64,000 nt of DNA from E44-bin32 sp034430615 (lineage in GTDB: Bacteria; Chloroflexota; Anaerolineae; Anaerolineales; E44-bin32): positions 8,744-72,743 of the forward strand of contig DAOUEJ010000102.1 in assembly GCA_034430615.1 (NCBI GenBank), given 5' to 3'. A program made the translations under genes and the position numbers. Below are positions 18,729 to 26,898 of the stretch, piece after piece; the stretch's first letter is position 1; every line of letters starts with the position of its first letter. Under the pieces are notes generated by a model. It was not told where the DNA came from and did not search any database. It saw nothing but the letters and a program-made list of their open reading frames with translations.

Positions 18729-18820
18729 AATACCGGGATCCCTGAGAATAGCCTCCAGATCCTCATAAATCTGAAAGAATGAATCTACGAACATTAATAT
18801 CATGCTGAGTCTAGGAATAG

Positions 18821-19177
18821 ATGATTATGAAATTCACTAAAAAACCTGTGGGCAAACAAGTGAAGAACTCCGAAACCGTGGATTGGAGATTGATTCAATC
18901 TGGAAATACTCGAGTTTCAGTGATGTGGGAGAGTCTCAATATCTTTGACCTGAAGGTTGGGAAATCTCACTTTCTTCGAATCCCGGTCTCACTAACTACG
19001 CGAATAAGTGCGATTCTTGACTTGCTCCCTCTCAATAACTATGAAATCCTACACCTAGACGGCTGGCCAACCAGATCGTTTGCGCAAGTCGTGCCGGAAA
19101 TGTATCCTTGCTCATCAAGTCCGCACACCCTACACCGCGGCAGGAACCTGGTATGTATCTCGCAATCGAAGGCGTGA
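18821..19177 (+). CDS. Small hypothetical open frame in AT-rich gap
   Basis: 118 codons opening at ATG 18821, preceded by TAGGAATAG, which is an acceptable ribosome-binding site. It overlaps the first 25 bases of the following deoxynucleoside kinase gene. No family is recognised and its last ~25 residues look like read-through into the neighbour. Base composition matches the AT-richer stretch to its left. It may be a real small gene, a remnant, or chance. Confidence 0.28.
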   Translation: MIMKFTKKPVGKQVKNSETVDWRLIQSGNTRVSVMWESLNIFDLKVGKSHFLRIPVSLTTRISAILDLLPLNNYEILHLDGWPTRSFAQVVPEMYPCSSSPHTLHRGRNLVCISQSKA

Positions 19178-19794
19178 TCGGCGTCGGTAAAACCTCCCTT
19201 GCAAAACTGCTCGCTCCTGAGTTTGATGCTCAACTCGTGCTCGAGATCTTTGAAGAGAATCCCTTCTTAAGTAATTTCTACGGGGATCGTGAACGCTACG
19301 CATTCCAGACCCAGGTCTTTTTCTTGCTCAGCCGTTACCACCAGCAGTGTAAATCCATCCCCAGTGCCCTCGAAGCCGGAAGTCTGATCACGGACTACAC
19401 CTTTGAAAAAGATGCTTTGTTCGCCCACCTTAACCTGCGCGGCGACGAACTGGATACCTACAACCAGGTACACGAAGCTCTGGCCGAGCGCCTGCACCAG
19501 CCGGACTTGGTCATCTACCTGCGCGTCGAAACCGACGTCGCCATGCGGCGCATCGCAACCCGCGACCGTGCTTATGAACGCGACATGGACCGCGGATATA
19601 TCGAAGCCTTGAACCAGGCCTATCAAGCTTTCTTTGGAGAGCGGGATGACGATTCCGTGCTGTCGATTGACAGCACCAGCCTGGACTTTGTCGCCCGCCA
19701 AGATGATCTCGAAACCATCATCCAACGTGTACGCGCCCGGCTTGCTATCCCGCCTTACCAACCTACCCTTCCCCTGCATGAAGAGTCCCGGTAG
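19153..19794 (+). CDS. Deoxynucleoside kinase, first of a pair
   Basis: Phosphorylates deoxynucleosides with ATP (dNK family: dGK/dAK/dCK). 213 residues from the ATG at 19153, which has AGGAA upstream. The P-loop GVIGVGKTS is at the N-terminus, the substrate-side Glu in EIFEENPFL, and the lid-like arginines in RIATRDRAYERDM. The position that reads DRS in most dNKs reads DYTFEKD here, so the usual Arg is missing while the Asp stays; the second kinase in this operon has the full DRS. In lactobacilli, paired kinases form heterodimers with split specificity, and this pair may do the same. It shares a base with the next gene (TAG/GTG). Confidence 0.87.
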   Translation: MYLAIEGVIGVGKTSLAKLLAPEFDAQLVLEIFEENPFLSNFYGDRERYAFQTQVFFLLSRYHQQCKSIPSALEAGSLITDYTFEKDALFAHLNLRGDELDTYNQVHEALAERLHQPDLVIYLRVETDVAMRRIATRDRAYERDMDRGYIEALNQAYQAFFGERDDDSVLSIDSTSLDFVARQDDLETIIQRVRARLAIPPYQPTLPLHEESR

Positions 19795-20786
19795 TGAAGA
19801 TCAAGCGCCAACTCCTCGTTGAACTTGCCCAGCGCGAAGCTGAGCGGCGAGGCAAGGAGTCGGATGTCATTTCTGGATACCTTATCGGTTCGGTAACAAA
19901 GGGGGACCCCCAGCTTGGGGGAAGCGCAGATATCGATCTCGTTCTAATCCACGATCAACCACCCGAAATGGGGAGGGAAGTCGTCCGCCTCTCTCACCAG
20001 GTTCATCTGGATATTGCCCACCATTCACGCGAGCGCTACGGTAAACCCAGTGAACTCAGGGTCCATCCCTGGTTGGGTCCGGCGCTTTGTGAACCAGTCT
20101 TCCTCTATGATCCGGATCACTTCTTCGAATGGGCCCAGGCAGGAGCACGCGGCCAGTACTACCGCCCTGACCATATGCTTGTGCGCTCGCTTGCGTTCCA
20201 ACGCAAGGCACAGCAGGCCGCATCACTCCTGCCGCTCACCGGTCGCTGGATACGCGTTTATCTAAAGTCAGCCATGAATTCTGCCAACGCCGTCGCCTCA
20301 CTAACTGGCTTTCCCGTCGCCGGCCGCAGAGTCGGCCTTGAACTTGCCGCCGCCGCCCAGGCGCTCGATTATCCGGATTTGTGGGGGCACTTCCTGAGCC
20401 TGCTCGGCGCAGACCGGCTGCAATCCTGGTCGATGCCAGAGCTTCTCGCCTCCTGGGCCAAGACCTTTGATTCTGGCACCCGCTCCACCACGAATGCGAT
20501 GTTGAGCGCTCCAAGACGGGATTACTACCTGAACGCTTTTCAACAGTTAACGGAACAAGATCAGAGCAAGACCCTGGTTTGGCCACTCCTGCAGACCTGG
20601 GAATCGGCGAATCACGCACTGGACGGAGGCGAAGCAGACGAGGCACATACGCATACTTGGAATGCCCTGCTTGAGACTCTGCATCTTTCACCGGAATGGC
20701 ATGCACGCCGGGGTAAAGAGTTGACGGCGTTCCTGGCCACGAATCAATCCTGGATCGATAATTGGGGAGAGAGGCATGGGGCATGA
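19794..20786 (+). CDS. Nucleotidyltransferase-fold protein between two nucleoside kinases
   Basis: 330 residues starting at GTG 19794, which overlaps the previous stop by one base. The N-terminal ~110 residues are a Pol-beta/MNT-type nucleotidyltransferase domain: GS at 32-33, the metal pair DID (Asp46, Asp48) and a third carboxylate in HLDIAHH (Asp73), so the catalytic triad is complete. The remaining ~220 residues are mostly helical with no recognised family. The start and stop both overlap the flanking kinase genes, which implies coupled translation and a shared task. Nucleotidylation of a small molecule or of a kinase partner is inference; no substrate can be named. Confidence 0.72.
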   Translation: MKIKRQLLVELAQREAERRGKESDVISGYLIGSVTKGDPQLGGSADIDLVLIHDQPPEMGREVVRLSHQVHLDIAHHSRERYGKPSELRVHPWLGPALCEPVFLYDPDHFFEWAQAGARGQYYRPDHMLVRSLAFQRKAQQAASLLPLTGRWIRVYLKSAMNSANAVASLTGFPVAGRRVGLELAAAAQALDYPDLWGHFLSLLGADRLQSWSMPELLASWAKTFDSGTRSTTNAMLSAPRRDYYLNAFQQLTEQDQSKTLVWPLLQTWESANHALDGGEADEAHTHTWNALLETLHLSPEWHARRGKELTAFLATNQSWIDNWGERHGA

Positions 20787-21484
20787 GCGAAGCAGTGCCT
20801 GGTGATGCGCCGAAGCGTTTTGTTGCCGTCGCTGGCAATATCGGCGTCGGTAAATCTACCCTGGTGGACATGCTCGCCAACCGCTTGGGATGGTCGCCTT
20901 TCTACGAGCCGGTGGGTGAGAACCCTTACCTGGCCGATTTTTATGCCGATATGCCAGCCTGGTCTTTTCACTCACAGATTTTCTTCCTTACCAGGCGTCT
21001 GCTGGCCCACCGTCAGTTGTTGGATCACGCTACATCTGCCATCCAGGACCGCAGCGTCTATGAGGACGCCGAGATATTTGCCTACAACCTGCATCTCCAG
21101 GGCCACATGGAAGAACGGGATTACCAAACATACAGAGAGCTCTACCTGGTTCTGACCCAGTTTCTCCCTCCGCCCGATCTTGTGGTCTACTTGCGAGCAT
21201 CGGTTGAAACGCTTCAGGAGCGCATCGCCCATCGCGGTCGTGCGTACGAACGCCAAATCCAACCCGAGTACCTGCGGCGTTTAAACGATCTTTACAATAC
21301 CTGGATCGAGAGCTTCACGTTATGCCCGATCCTGACCGTGCCCGCTGACAATCTGGATTATGTTGCTCACGACAGCCACCTGGACCTGATCGTATCCAAG
21401 ATCCGCGAGAAGCTAGCTGGAAAGGAAGAAGTTGTCTTCGGTGCGGAAGAAGTAGCCCGCGCGAATGGTCACCCCGACAACTAA
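20783..21484 (+). CDS. Deoxynucleoside kinase, second of a pair
   Basis: dNK-family kinase, 233 residues, starting at ATG 20783 within an ATGA overlap with the preceding nucleotidyltransferase gene. The P-loop GNIGVGKST, the substrate-binding Glu in FYEPVGENPYL, the canonical DRSVYED and the lid RIAHRGRAYERQI are all intact. This is the more typical member of the pair. The operon ends at the hairpin at 21556-21580. The base specificity (dA, dG, dC) cannot be decided by eye. Confidence 0.92.
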   Translation: MSEAVPGDAPKRFVAVAGNIGVGKSTLVDMLANRLGWSPFYEPVGENPYLADFYADMPAWSFHSQIFFLTRRLLAHRQLLDHATSAIQDRSVYEDAEIFAYNLHLQGHMEERDYQTYRELYLVLTQFLPPPDLVVYLRASVETLQERIAHRGRAYERQIQPEYLRRLNDLYNTWIESFTLCPILTVPADNLDYVAHDSHLDLIVSKIREKLAGKEEVVFGAEEVARANGHPDN

Positions 21485-21555
21485 CTCAAGCTGGCCCGGG
21501 GAACATCCACAAAGGGGGAAGTCTGAAGTTGAACGATCCGATGGAAATATAAGCG

Positions 21556-21580
21556 ATGAGCCCGCGCAATGCGGGCTCAT
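21556..21580. terminator. Hairpin terminator after the kinase operon
   Basis: 10-bp perfect inverted repeat ATGAGCCCGC / GCGGGCTCAT with a 5-nt loop between convergent genes. The following T-run is weak (CATATGTTC), so it is called with moderate confidence. Confidence 0.6.
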
Positions 21581-21598
21581 CATATGTTCGGGGATTCC

Positions 21599-21919
21599 CT
21601 ACACCCAGCCTTGTTTCTTCATGAAGTCCGTCAGTACTGGCAGTACGGTGAAACGGCCCTGGTATGAATCATAAGCCGGCCACAATGTCACCAGCCATAG
21701 CGCCGGCGCACAAAGCGAGCCGACAACCGTGATAATTAAGATTATGCCTATCACCCAAATCGCTACGTTTAGCATCAACGACTGCACTGCATGGTAGCGT
21801 AGGAAGGGGACGTCCTTCTTCTCTTCCATCAGTAGTACGATTAGAGCAATTACCGGGATAGGGTACCCAAGCGCAGCCCACAACTTATCGTTACTACTAA
21901 TTTGCGGTTGTTCTTCCAT
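21599..21919 (-). CDS. Small membrane protein, DUF4870/Tic20-like
   Basis: 106 residues with three or four hydrophobic stretches: ALGYPIPVIALIVLL, a conserved LRYHAVQSLMLNVA, then two closely spaced helices. The FLRYHAVQS motif is typical of DUF4870. Function in the family is unknown. The ATG at 21919 is preceded by AGGAGG. It is convergent with the kinase operon. Confidence 0.72.
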   Translation of the reverse strand: MEEQPQISSNDKLWAALGYPIPVIALIVLLMEEKKDVPFLRYHAVQSLMLNVAIWVIGIILIITVVGSLCAPALWLVTLWPAYDSYQGRFTVLPVLTDFMKKQGWV

Positions 21920-22160
21920 CGAGAATCCTCCTGGAGCATTCTGCTCTCACGGGTGTGAACTGTTGGCTTTGTAGACTTTCGCTCGTCTGGCCAGCCAACG
22001 CCTGTCTAGTTTACTCCTACTTACATTTATGTATAACACCAGAACTCCTATTTAGATGTGTCTGGAGAATTTGCCTGGGATATGCCCATCTTGTACAATT
22101 TCTGTCGTTCGACCACGAATGTTGGTGCCCGACATTCGAACCGCCATTGGAGTGAGCCGG

Positions 22161-22421
22161 ATGAATATCATCAAGGTCTCTTCCGAGTCACGCACCTCGG
22201 CTGTGGCGGGTGCGATCGCAGGTGTTGTCCGGGAACACGGACGCGCGGAGGTTCAGGCCATTGGCGCCGGAGCAGTCAACCAGGCCGTTAAAGCAGTTGC
22301 CATTGCGCGCGGCTACCTGCAGGAAGATGGCATCGAGGTGGTTTGCTTGCCTGAATTTACGTCGGTGGATATCAGCGGGAAGGAACGGACCGCAATTCGA
22401 CTGGTTGTCGAACCCCGTTAG
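22161..22421 (+). CDS. spoVS: SpoVS family protein
   Basis: 86 residues, the usual length for SpoVS. It begins MNIIKVSSESR and contains AGAIAGVVREHG, the Ala/Gly-rich AIGAGAVNQAVKAVAIARGYL and a C-terminal IRLVVEP. SpoVS is an Alba-like small protein known from Bacillus sporulation and also widespread in non-sporulating phyla, where its role is unclear; nucleic-acid binding is suggested by the fold. The ATG at 22161 has GGAGTGA upstream. It is monocistronic, convergent with holB. Confidence 0.93.
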   Translation: MNIIKVSSESRTSAVAGAIAGVVREHGRAEVQAIGAGAVNQAVKAVAIARGYLQEDGIEVVCLPEFTSVDISGKERTAIRLVVEPR

Positions 22422-22505
22422 GAATATTCCGCCTCAGACCGAGTGACAGCCACGAGCCCTTGAAGCAAACGTGATTCCGACTCACGCGAGTTCCACTTCA
22501 TTGGA

Positions 22506-23519
22506 CTACCCGCGCGGCAAATCGAGAAACCAGGTTTCCAGCGCTAATCTCACGTTTGCATTTTGCAGGATGGCGGCACGCACACTCTCAGCCTCGCTTA
22601 AAACACGACCAATCGTTCCGACGTCGATCCGCCTGACGATGTCCTCGAGATCCTGCTCTCGGTCGATATTCCGAGGCAGAACCCCCTCGGCTTGGTAACT
22701 TTTCAACATCGCATCGCGCCATAAGCTCGCCCATTGTTCGAGCGCATCGAGTGCTAGTACGCGCTGTGTTTCCGTGTCTTTCCCCTCCAGCATCGAATCC
22801 AGGTAAGCAAAGCGTGCTGCGAGCGATCCAGGGATGAGCTCAACCATATCATCCAGCCACTGAGCCCTGCGGGATAATTGCTCCACGTCCGATCCTGCAC
22901 CGATCGCCCACCCGGGTCGACCATCGGCCAGGCGGGTGATCAGGTTCGCGTCTTCATTCGGTAGGCCGCGCGCAAGTAGGGCCTGGCTGATCAACTCGTC
23001 GGAGACCTGGCGGAGAGGCAGCACCTCGCAGCGTGAAACGATCGTGGGCAACAAGGCTTCACCCGAGCGGGCGGTGAGTATGAGCACGACGCGGGATGCC
23101 GGTTCTTCGAGTGTTTTTAATAGAGCGTTCGCCGCATTGTCATTGGCCTCATGGAACCGCAAGCACAAGGCAACCCGCCATTCGCTTTCAAAAGGCATGA
23201 GCGCCAGCTGGCCCTGCAGCTCACGGATCTGCTCGACTTTGATCATCGCTCCGGGCGCTTCCGATTCGATCAAATGTAAATCAGGAAAATCGCCTGCTTC
23301 GGTCAGTCGGCATGCGCGGCACTCACCACAAAATTCCCCGGATTCGGTTGCTTTTGTGCAGAAGAGCGCCTGTGCAAATCGGATCCCAAGGGTGCGCTTG
23401 CCCAGTCCGTCCGCACCGGTGATCAGGTAGGCGTGTCTAACTTTCTGCCGGCTGATATGTCCCCGGAGCATGTTAACCGCCCATTGATGTCCGATCATCC
23501 GCCAATTCATCGGCATCAT
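22506..23519 (-). CDS. holB: DNA polymerase III subunit delta' (clamp loader)
   Basis: Stator subunit of the clamp loader, about 337 residues. The N-terminal AAA+ domain has GADGLGKRTL (P-loop-like), a zinc-binding module CGECRAC with an earlier Cys, NALLKTLEEP and the SRC arginine-finger motif (IVSRCEVLPL). The homologous part starts at about MNWRMIGHQWAV; in-frame ATGs at 23519, 23516 and 23510 and a GTG at 23528 are all possible, none with a clear ribosome-binding site. The holA gene lies 1.7 kb away on the other strand, so both small loader subunits are in this neighbourhood. Confidence 0.9.
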   Translation of the reverse strand: MMPMNWRMIGHQWAVNMLRGHISRQKVRHAYLITGADGLGKRTLGIRFAQALFCTKATESGEFCGECRACRLTEAGDFPDLHLIESEAPGAMIKVEQIRELQGQLALMPFESEWRVALCLRFHEANDNAANALLKTLEEPASRVVLILTARSGEALLPTIVSRCEVLPLRQVSDELISQALLARGLPNEDANLITRLADGRPGWAIGAGSDVEQLSRRAQWLDDMVELIPGSLAARFAYLDSMLEGKDTETQRVLALDALEQWASLWRDAMLKSYQAEGVLPRNIDREQDLEDIVRRIDVGTIGRVLSEAESVRAAILQNANVRLALETWFLDLPRG

Positions 23520-23567
23520 TGTACTCACTTGTCGGCAGCCTCAACAACCTGCCGGTGATATGCAAGC

Positions 23568-23604
23568 TTGACCCCGCTCTGGCATCTCCGGTATAACTTC
23601 AGCG
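23568..23604 (+). promoter_or_regulatory. Putative leaderless promoter of dus
   Basis: TTGACC (23568-23573), an 18-bp spacer, TATAAC (23592-23597), then seven bases to the ATG at 23605. The layout places the transcription start at the start codon. No Shine-Dalgarno sequence is present. Confidence 0.55.
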
Positions 23605-24687
23605 ATGTCTAACGCGATGCCCACATTTTCGATTGGCCCCATACCTGTCTACGGCGATTTAATCCTCGCACCGATGGACGGATATTCCGAACTCCCCTTC
23701 CGCTCGCTCTGCCGTGAGTACGGCTCGTCCGTGAGCTATACGGCATTTGTCAATGCCATCGACATCCTACAGGGGTCCGACTCCGCCTGGCGCTCGCTCC
23801 GCTACCTGGAAAATGAACGCCCAGTGATCTTTCAGATTTATGACAGCGATGAGGACCGGCTCATACAGGCCGCGCTTGTGATCCGATCCCTTGAACCGGA
23901 TGCGATCGATATCAACATGGGCTGCTCGGTTCGCAGCGTTTCGGGGCGCGGCGCTGGCGCCGGCTGGCTGCGGGAGCCTGATAAGATCGAACGCCTGCTG
24001 AGCAGGCTGGTGCGCGAGCTCGACCTGCCCGTCACCGCCAAGATCCGGCTCGGATGGGATGATGTGAATCGCAACTACCTAGAGGTCGCCCGGGCGATCG
24101 AGCATTCCGGCGCCTCACTCATTGCTGTACACGGAAGGACCCGTCAGCAGGGTTTCAGGGGCGAAGCCGACTGGGATGCAATCTCCGAAATCAAGGCAGC
24201 GATCAGGTTGCCTGTCATCGCCAATGGTGATGTACGTATAGTTGAGGATATCGAGCGCATCAAAGCACACACCTCCTGCGACGGGGTCATGCTCGGCCGG
24301 GCAGCCATGGGAAACCCATGGATCTTCAGCCGCCAGGCTCGTGCTGATGTATCCAGGTCGGACCTCACGGCGGCCATCCAACACCATCTGTCCCGAATGA
24401 TCGAATTTCATGGACAGGTGGATGGACTGCTCCGTTTCCGGAAACATCTCAAACGCTATCTCTTGCCCCAGAAGCTCTCTGTGCACGATCTCACCGCGAT
24501 CCTGCGCAGCGAGAGCCTGCCGGTGCTTCTCCAGCAGCTTGAACAAGTTGGGCTTTGCCTGGATCTACACGCCCCCGATGCGTCCTTGATGGTAAACGGA
24601 GTCCCCTACTCTACCTACCCCCGCGTAGAGCAGCTCACAACTGCACTGACAACGAAGGCTGGGTATAATCGCGGCCGTAGAGAATGA
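23605..24687 (+). CDS. dus: tRNA-dihydrouridine synthase
   Basis: FMN enzyme reducing uridine to dihydrouridine in the tRNA D-loop. 360 residues. LAPMDGYSELPFR, the catalytic Cys in DINMGCSVRSV, RGAGAGWL, TAKIRLGWDD, AVHGRTRQQ and the phosphate-binding VIANGDV are all visible, followed by GVMLGRAAMGNPW. The C-terminal helical domain has the usual length. The stop overlaps the next gene (ATGA), which suggests an operon with the DUF6391-like gene and holA. Confidence 0.94.
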   Translation: MSNAMPTFSIGPIPVYGDLILAPMDGYSELPFRSLCREYGSSVSYTAFVNAIDILQGSDSAWRSLRYLENERPVIFQIYDSDEDRLIQAALVIRSLEPDAIDINMGCSVRSVSGRGAGAGWLREPDKIERLLSRLVRELDLPVTAKIRLGWDDVNRNYLEVARAIEHSGASLIAVHGRTRQQGFRGEADWDAISEIKAAIRLPVIANGDVRIVEDIERIKAHTSCDGVMLGRAAMGNPWIFSRQARADVSRSDLTAAIQHHLSRMIEFHGQVDGLLRFRKHLKRYLLPQKLSVHDLTAILRSESLPVLLQQLEQVGLCLDLHAPDASLMVNGVPYSTYPRVEQLTTALTTKAGYNRGRRE

Positions 24688-25214
24688 GGAGAAACATCTT
24701 GGTACAGTCATTTCTTGAACGCTATCCGATCTCCAGTATCCGCCGTAATCATGGGCTCGAACATGCCACGATCCATCTCTTGAGCCAGCGCTTCCCAGAT
24801 CGGACTTTTATCGGACGTTCGGACATCGATGGTTTCACACTCTACGGCACCATCGAAACCGATCAATTGGCGGAATTTACTGACAAGGCTCTTGAACGCC
24901 TTCGTGGAGGGGAGCGCGCGCTAGCGATCCATCCGAATTGTGGCACTAACCTCGTCACATCTGCACTGCTGGCCAGCAGCGCCACGCTGCTGGCATTTGT
25001 GGGGAGCGAAGGTGGCGGGTGGCGGCGCCGGCTGGAACGATTCCCACTAGCTGTGGCAAGTTCGATCCTGGCCTTACTCCTTGCCCAGCCACTAGGCAGG
25101 ATAGCCCAAGAGAAACTCACTACGGACGGAGATCCAGCTAACCTGCGCATTGTCTCAGTCAAACGGATTGAGAGGAAAGGGATGATTCTGCACCGAGTGA
25201 GAACCCGGTCCTGA
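24684..25214 (+). CDS. DUF6391-like protein with HxxEH motif
   Basis: 176 residues from ATG 24684 (overlapping the dus stop). A TTG at 24699 has a better ribosome-binding site (AGGAG, 7 bases upstream), so the true start may be there. The signature is RRNHGLEHATIHLL, an H-x2-E-H pattern reminiscent of inverted zinc motifs, followed by AIHPNCGTNLVTSALL. One or two hydrophobic segments follow (about 95-110 and 125-142). I associate this pattern with DUF6391, whose function is unknown to me. A membrane-linked metal site is inference. Confidence 0.6.
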   Translation: MRRNILVQSFLERYPISSIRRNHGLEHATIHLLSQRFPDRTFIGRSDIDGFTLYGTIETDQLAEFTDKALERLRGGERALAIHPNCGTNLVTSALLASSATLLAFVGSEGGGWRRRLERFPLAVASSILALLLAQPLGRIAQEKLTTDGDPANLRIVSVKRIERKGMILHRVRTRS

Positions 25215-25215
25215 T

Positions 25216-26205
25216 ATGGTCGACACTCCTCCTTCGCTCTACCTTTTGTATGGCGACGACTCATTTGCCATGGAAGCATTTATCGCCTCACTGAGCGAGA
25301 AGCTCGGTGATGCGTCGACGATTGCCATGAATCGTCAGCGCTTCGATGGTGGCAGCTTAGATCTCCAAGAATTGCGTGGGGTCTGTTCTCAGATGCCCTT
25401 CCTGGCCGAACGCCGGTTGGTGATCGTTGATAATGCTCAAAACTTACCTAAGCAAAGCGAGTTTATGGAGGGAATGGAAGCGGTGCTTTCCTCGCTCCCG
25501 GCAAGCACCGCACTGCTCTGCATCGAGCAACTTTCACCTCCCCGCCGGGTACGTGATACCTGGCGTCGGACATGGTTGCGTGGCTGGGCAGAGGAGCATG
25601 AGACAACTAGTTATATCCGTTTCATGGGCAGTCCACGCGGCCCGGAGTTTGTTCAGTGGATCCTGAACCGCACGAGTGAACTCGAGGGTGAAATTGATAG
25701 GGATGCAGCGCAGTTGCTGGCAGACTGGGTTTCAGATGATCCCTACCTTGCAGACCACGAAATCCACAAGTTGCTGGATTATGTTGATCTGAAGCGTGAG
25801 ATCCGTGTTGAGGACGTTGAACTCCTGACACCCTTTCGAGGACAGGGTGATATCTTTGAGTTCGTTGATGCGCTGGGCCAACGACAGCCGCGCCAAGCTC
25901 AGCTACAGCTTGCGCGCCTGCTGAATGATTCGGATCCGCGCTATGTGTTCGCGATGATCATTCGCCAATTTCGGCTGATCATCCTGGCGCGGGAAGCCCT
26001 TGATCATGGGTCGGATCCCGGACAGGTTATCTCGCTGCCAGCGTTCCTTGTGAAGCGGCTTGCGGCACAAGCCAGGACATTTTCATCTTCTGATCTGGAC
26101 CTTATCTACCACGATTTGCTACAGACCGATCTCGGGGTGAAGACCAGCCAGATCGATCTCAACACTGCATTGGACCGTTTGGTGGGAGCCCTCGCAGCCG
26201 CCTGA
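25216..26205 (+). CDS. holA: DNA polymerase III subunit delta (clamp loader)
   Basis: Wrench subunit that opens the beta clamp, 329 residues. YLLYGDDSFAMEAFI at the N-terminus, MPFLAERRLVIVDNA, and the C-terminal collar region with VFAMIIRQFRLIILAREAL are typical of HolA. The ATG at 25216 is one base after the stop of the upstream gene, consistent with translational coupling. Length is normal for the family. Confidence 0.92.
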   Translation: MVDTPPSLYLLYGDDSFAMEAFIASLSEKLGDASTIAMNRQRFDGGSLDLQELRGVCSQMPFLAERRLVIVDNAQNLPKQSEFMEGMEAVLSSLPASTALLCIEQLSPPRRVRDTWRRTWLRGWAEEHETTSYIRFMGSPRGPEFVQWILNRTSELEGEIDRDAAQLLADWVSDDPYLADHEIHKLLDYVDLKREIRVEDVELLTPFRGQGDIFEFVDALGQRQPRQAQLQLARLLNDSDPRYVFAMIIRQFRLIILAREALDHGSDPGQVISLPAFLVKRLAAQARTFSSSDLDLIYHDLLQTDLGVKTSQIDLNTALDRLVGALAAA

Positions 26206-26346
26206 AACCACTTGCTACCCAGCTTATTATCCCGCGTTTAGAATCACCCAGGCTTGCCTCCCCTCAACCAGAAATTCCTGGCGCGGAACGGCCTGGGCCA
26301 ACGCACTTTGCTATTGATCGGGCTGCTTCCTGCCCGTCTAGGCCGA

Positions 26347-26583
26347 TTACGTCTTTCCCTCATCCACACCAAGCCAGAAGTGTCCTGGAAGAACGGTGGG
26401 GCTCGAACTCAACTTCATCCCCTCTGGTTCAATGACCTCGTCACCGGTGAGTGTCTTGGGATGAACCACGCATACGTTTGGACGTGTGCCATATTTCCGG
26501 CTGTAGTATTCAGCCGCCTGCCCGACCCGGGTTGACAGCGTACTGCCCCGATCATCGTCCAGCCACAACATGCCAACATTCAT
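26347..26583 (-). CDS. Small protein of unknown function, third gene of SOS-type operon
   Basis: 78 residues. The ATG at 26583 overlaps the stop of the upstream gene (ATGA). The sequence starts MNVGMLWLDDD and contains a helix AAEYYSRKYGTRPNVCVVHP, then a short tail. No catalytic motif is recognised. Placement directly behind the FtsK-like and DUF6504-like genes, with overlapping codons, makes it part of the same transcript and likely the same process. Confidence 0.65.
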   Translation of the reverse strand: MNVGMLWLDDDRGSTLSTRVGQAAEYYSRKYGTRPNVCVVHPKTLTGDEVIEPEGMKLSSSPTVLPGHFWLGVDEGKT

Positions 26584-26840
26584 CGCCTGCCTCCTGCCTG
26601 GCCCAAGATATGCTCGACGCGCCAGATATCACCCCGCTCATCATGCGAAATCCGGCACTTAAGTCCCTGCACCGTCTGCAATTGATAGGTCTTTCCCTCG
26701 CTTACCCTCACACCAGTACCCCGCATCCATTCAATCCGCCTCACCGCATATCTGCGGCCACGCCAGCTGAATTCAAGCGGGATGGCGTCCAACCCTTTAC
26801 GGTGCACGCGAATTCGCTCACTTGTCTTGATCGTCCTCAT
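26580..26840 (-). CDS. Small DUF6504-like protein, second gene of SOS-type operon
   Basis: 86 residues from the ATG at 26840, which has GAGGTGA upstream. The core PLEFSWRGRRYAVRRIEW followed later by DIWRVEHIL is a beta-rich pattern that recalls DUF6504, a small family I associate with actinobacterial SOS/mutagenesis loci; this assignment is tentative. It sits 58 bases behind the FtsK-like gene and overlaps the next small gene by four bases. Confidence 0.62.
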   Translation of the reverse strand: MRTIKTSERIRVHRKGLDAIPLEFSWRGRRYAVRRIEWMRGTGVRVSEGKTYQLQTVQGLKCRISHDERGDIWRVEHILGQAGGRR

Positions 26841-26898
26841 TTCACACTCACCTCTTTCCAACCCTTCCCCACCGTCTACGAACCATAATTGACGCTAT

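Noticed and set aside
22422..22505. Terminator between spoVS and holB
   Set aside because: No inverted repeat with an adjacent T-run could be found in this gap.
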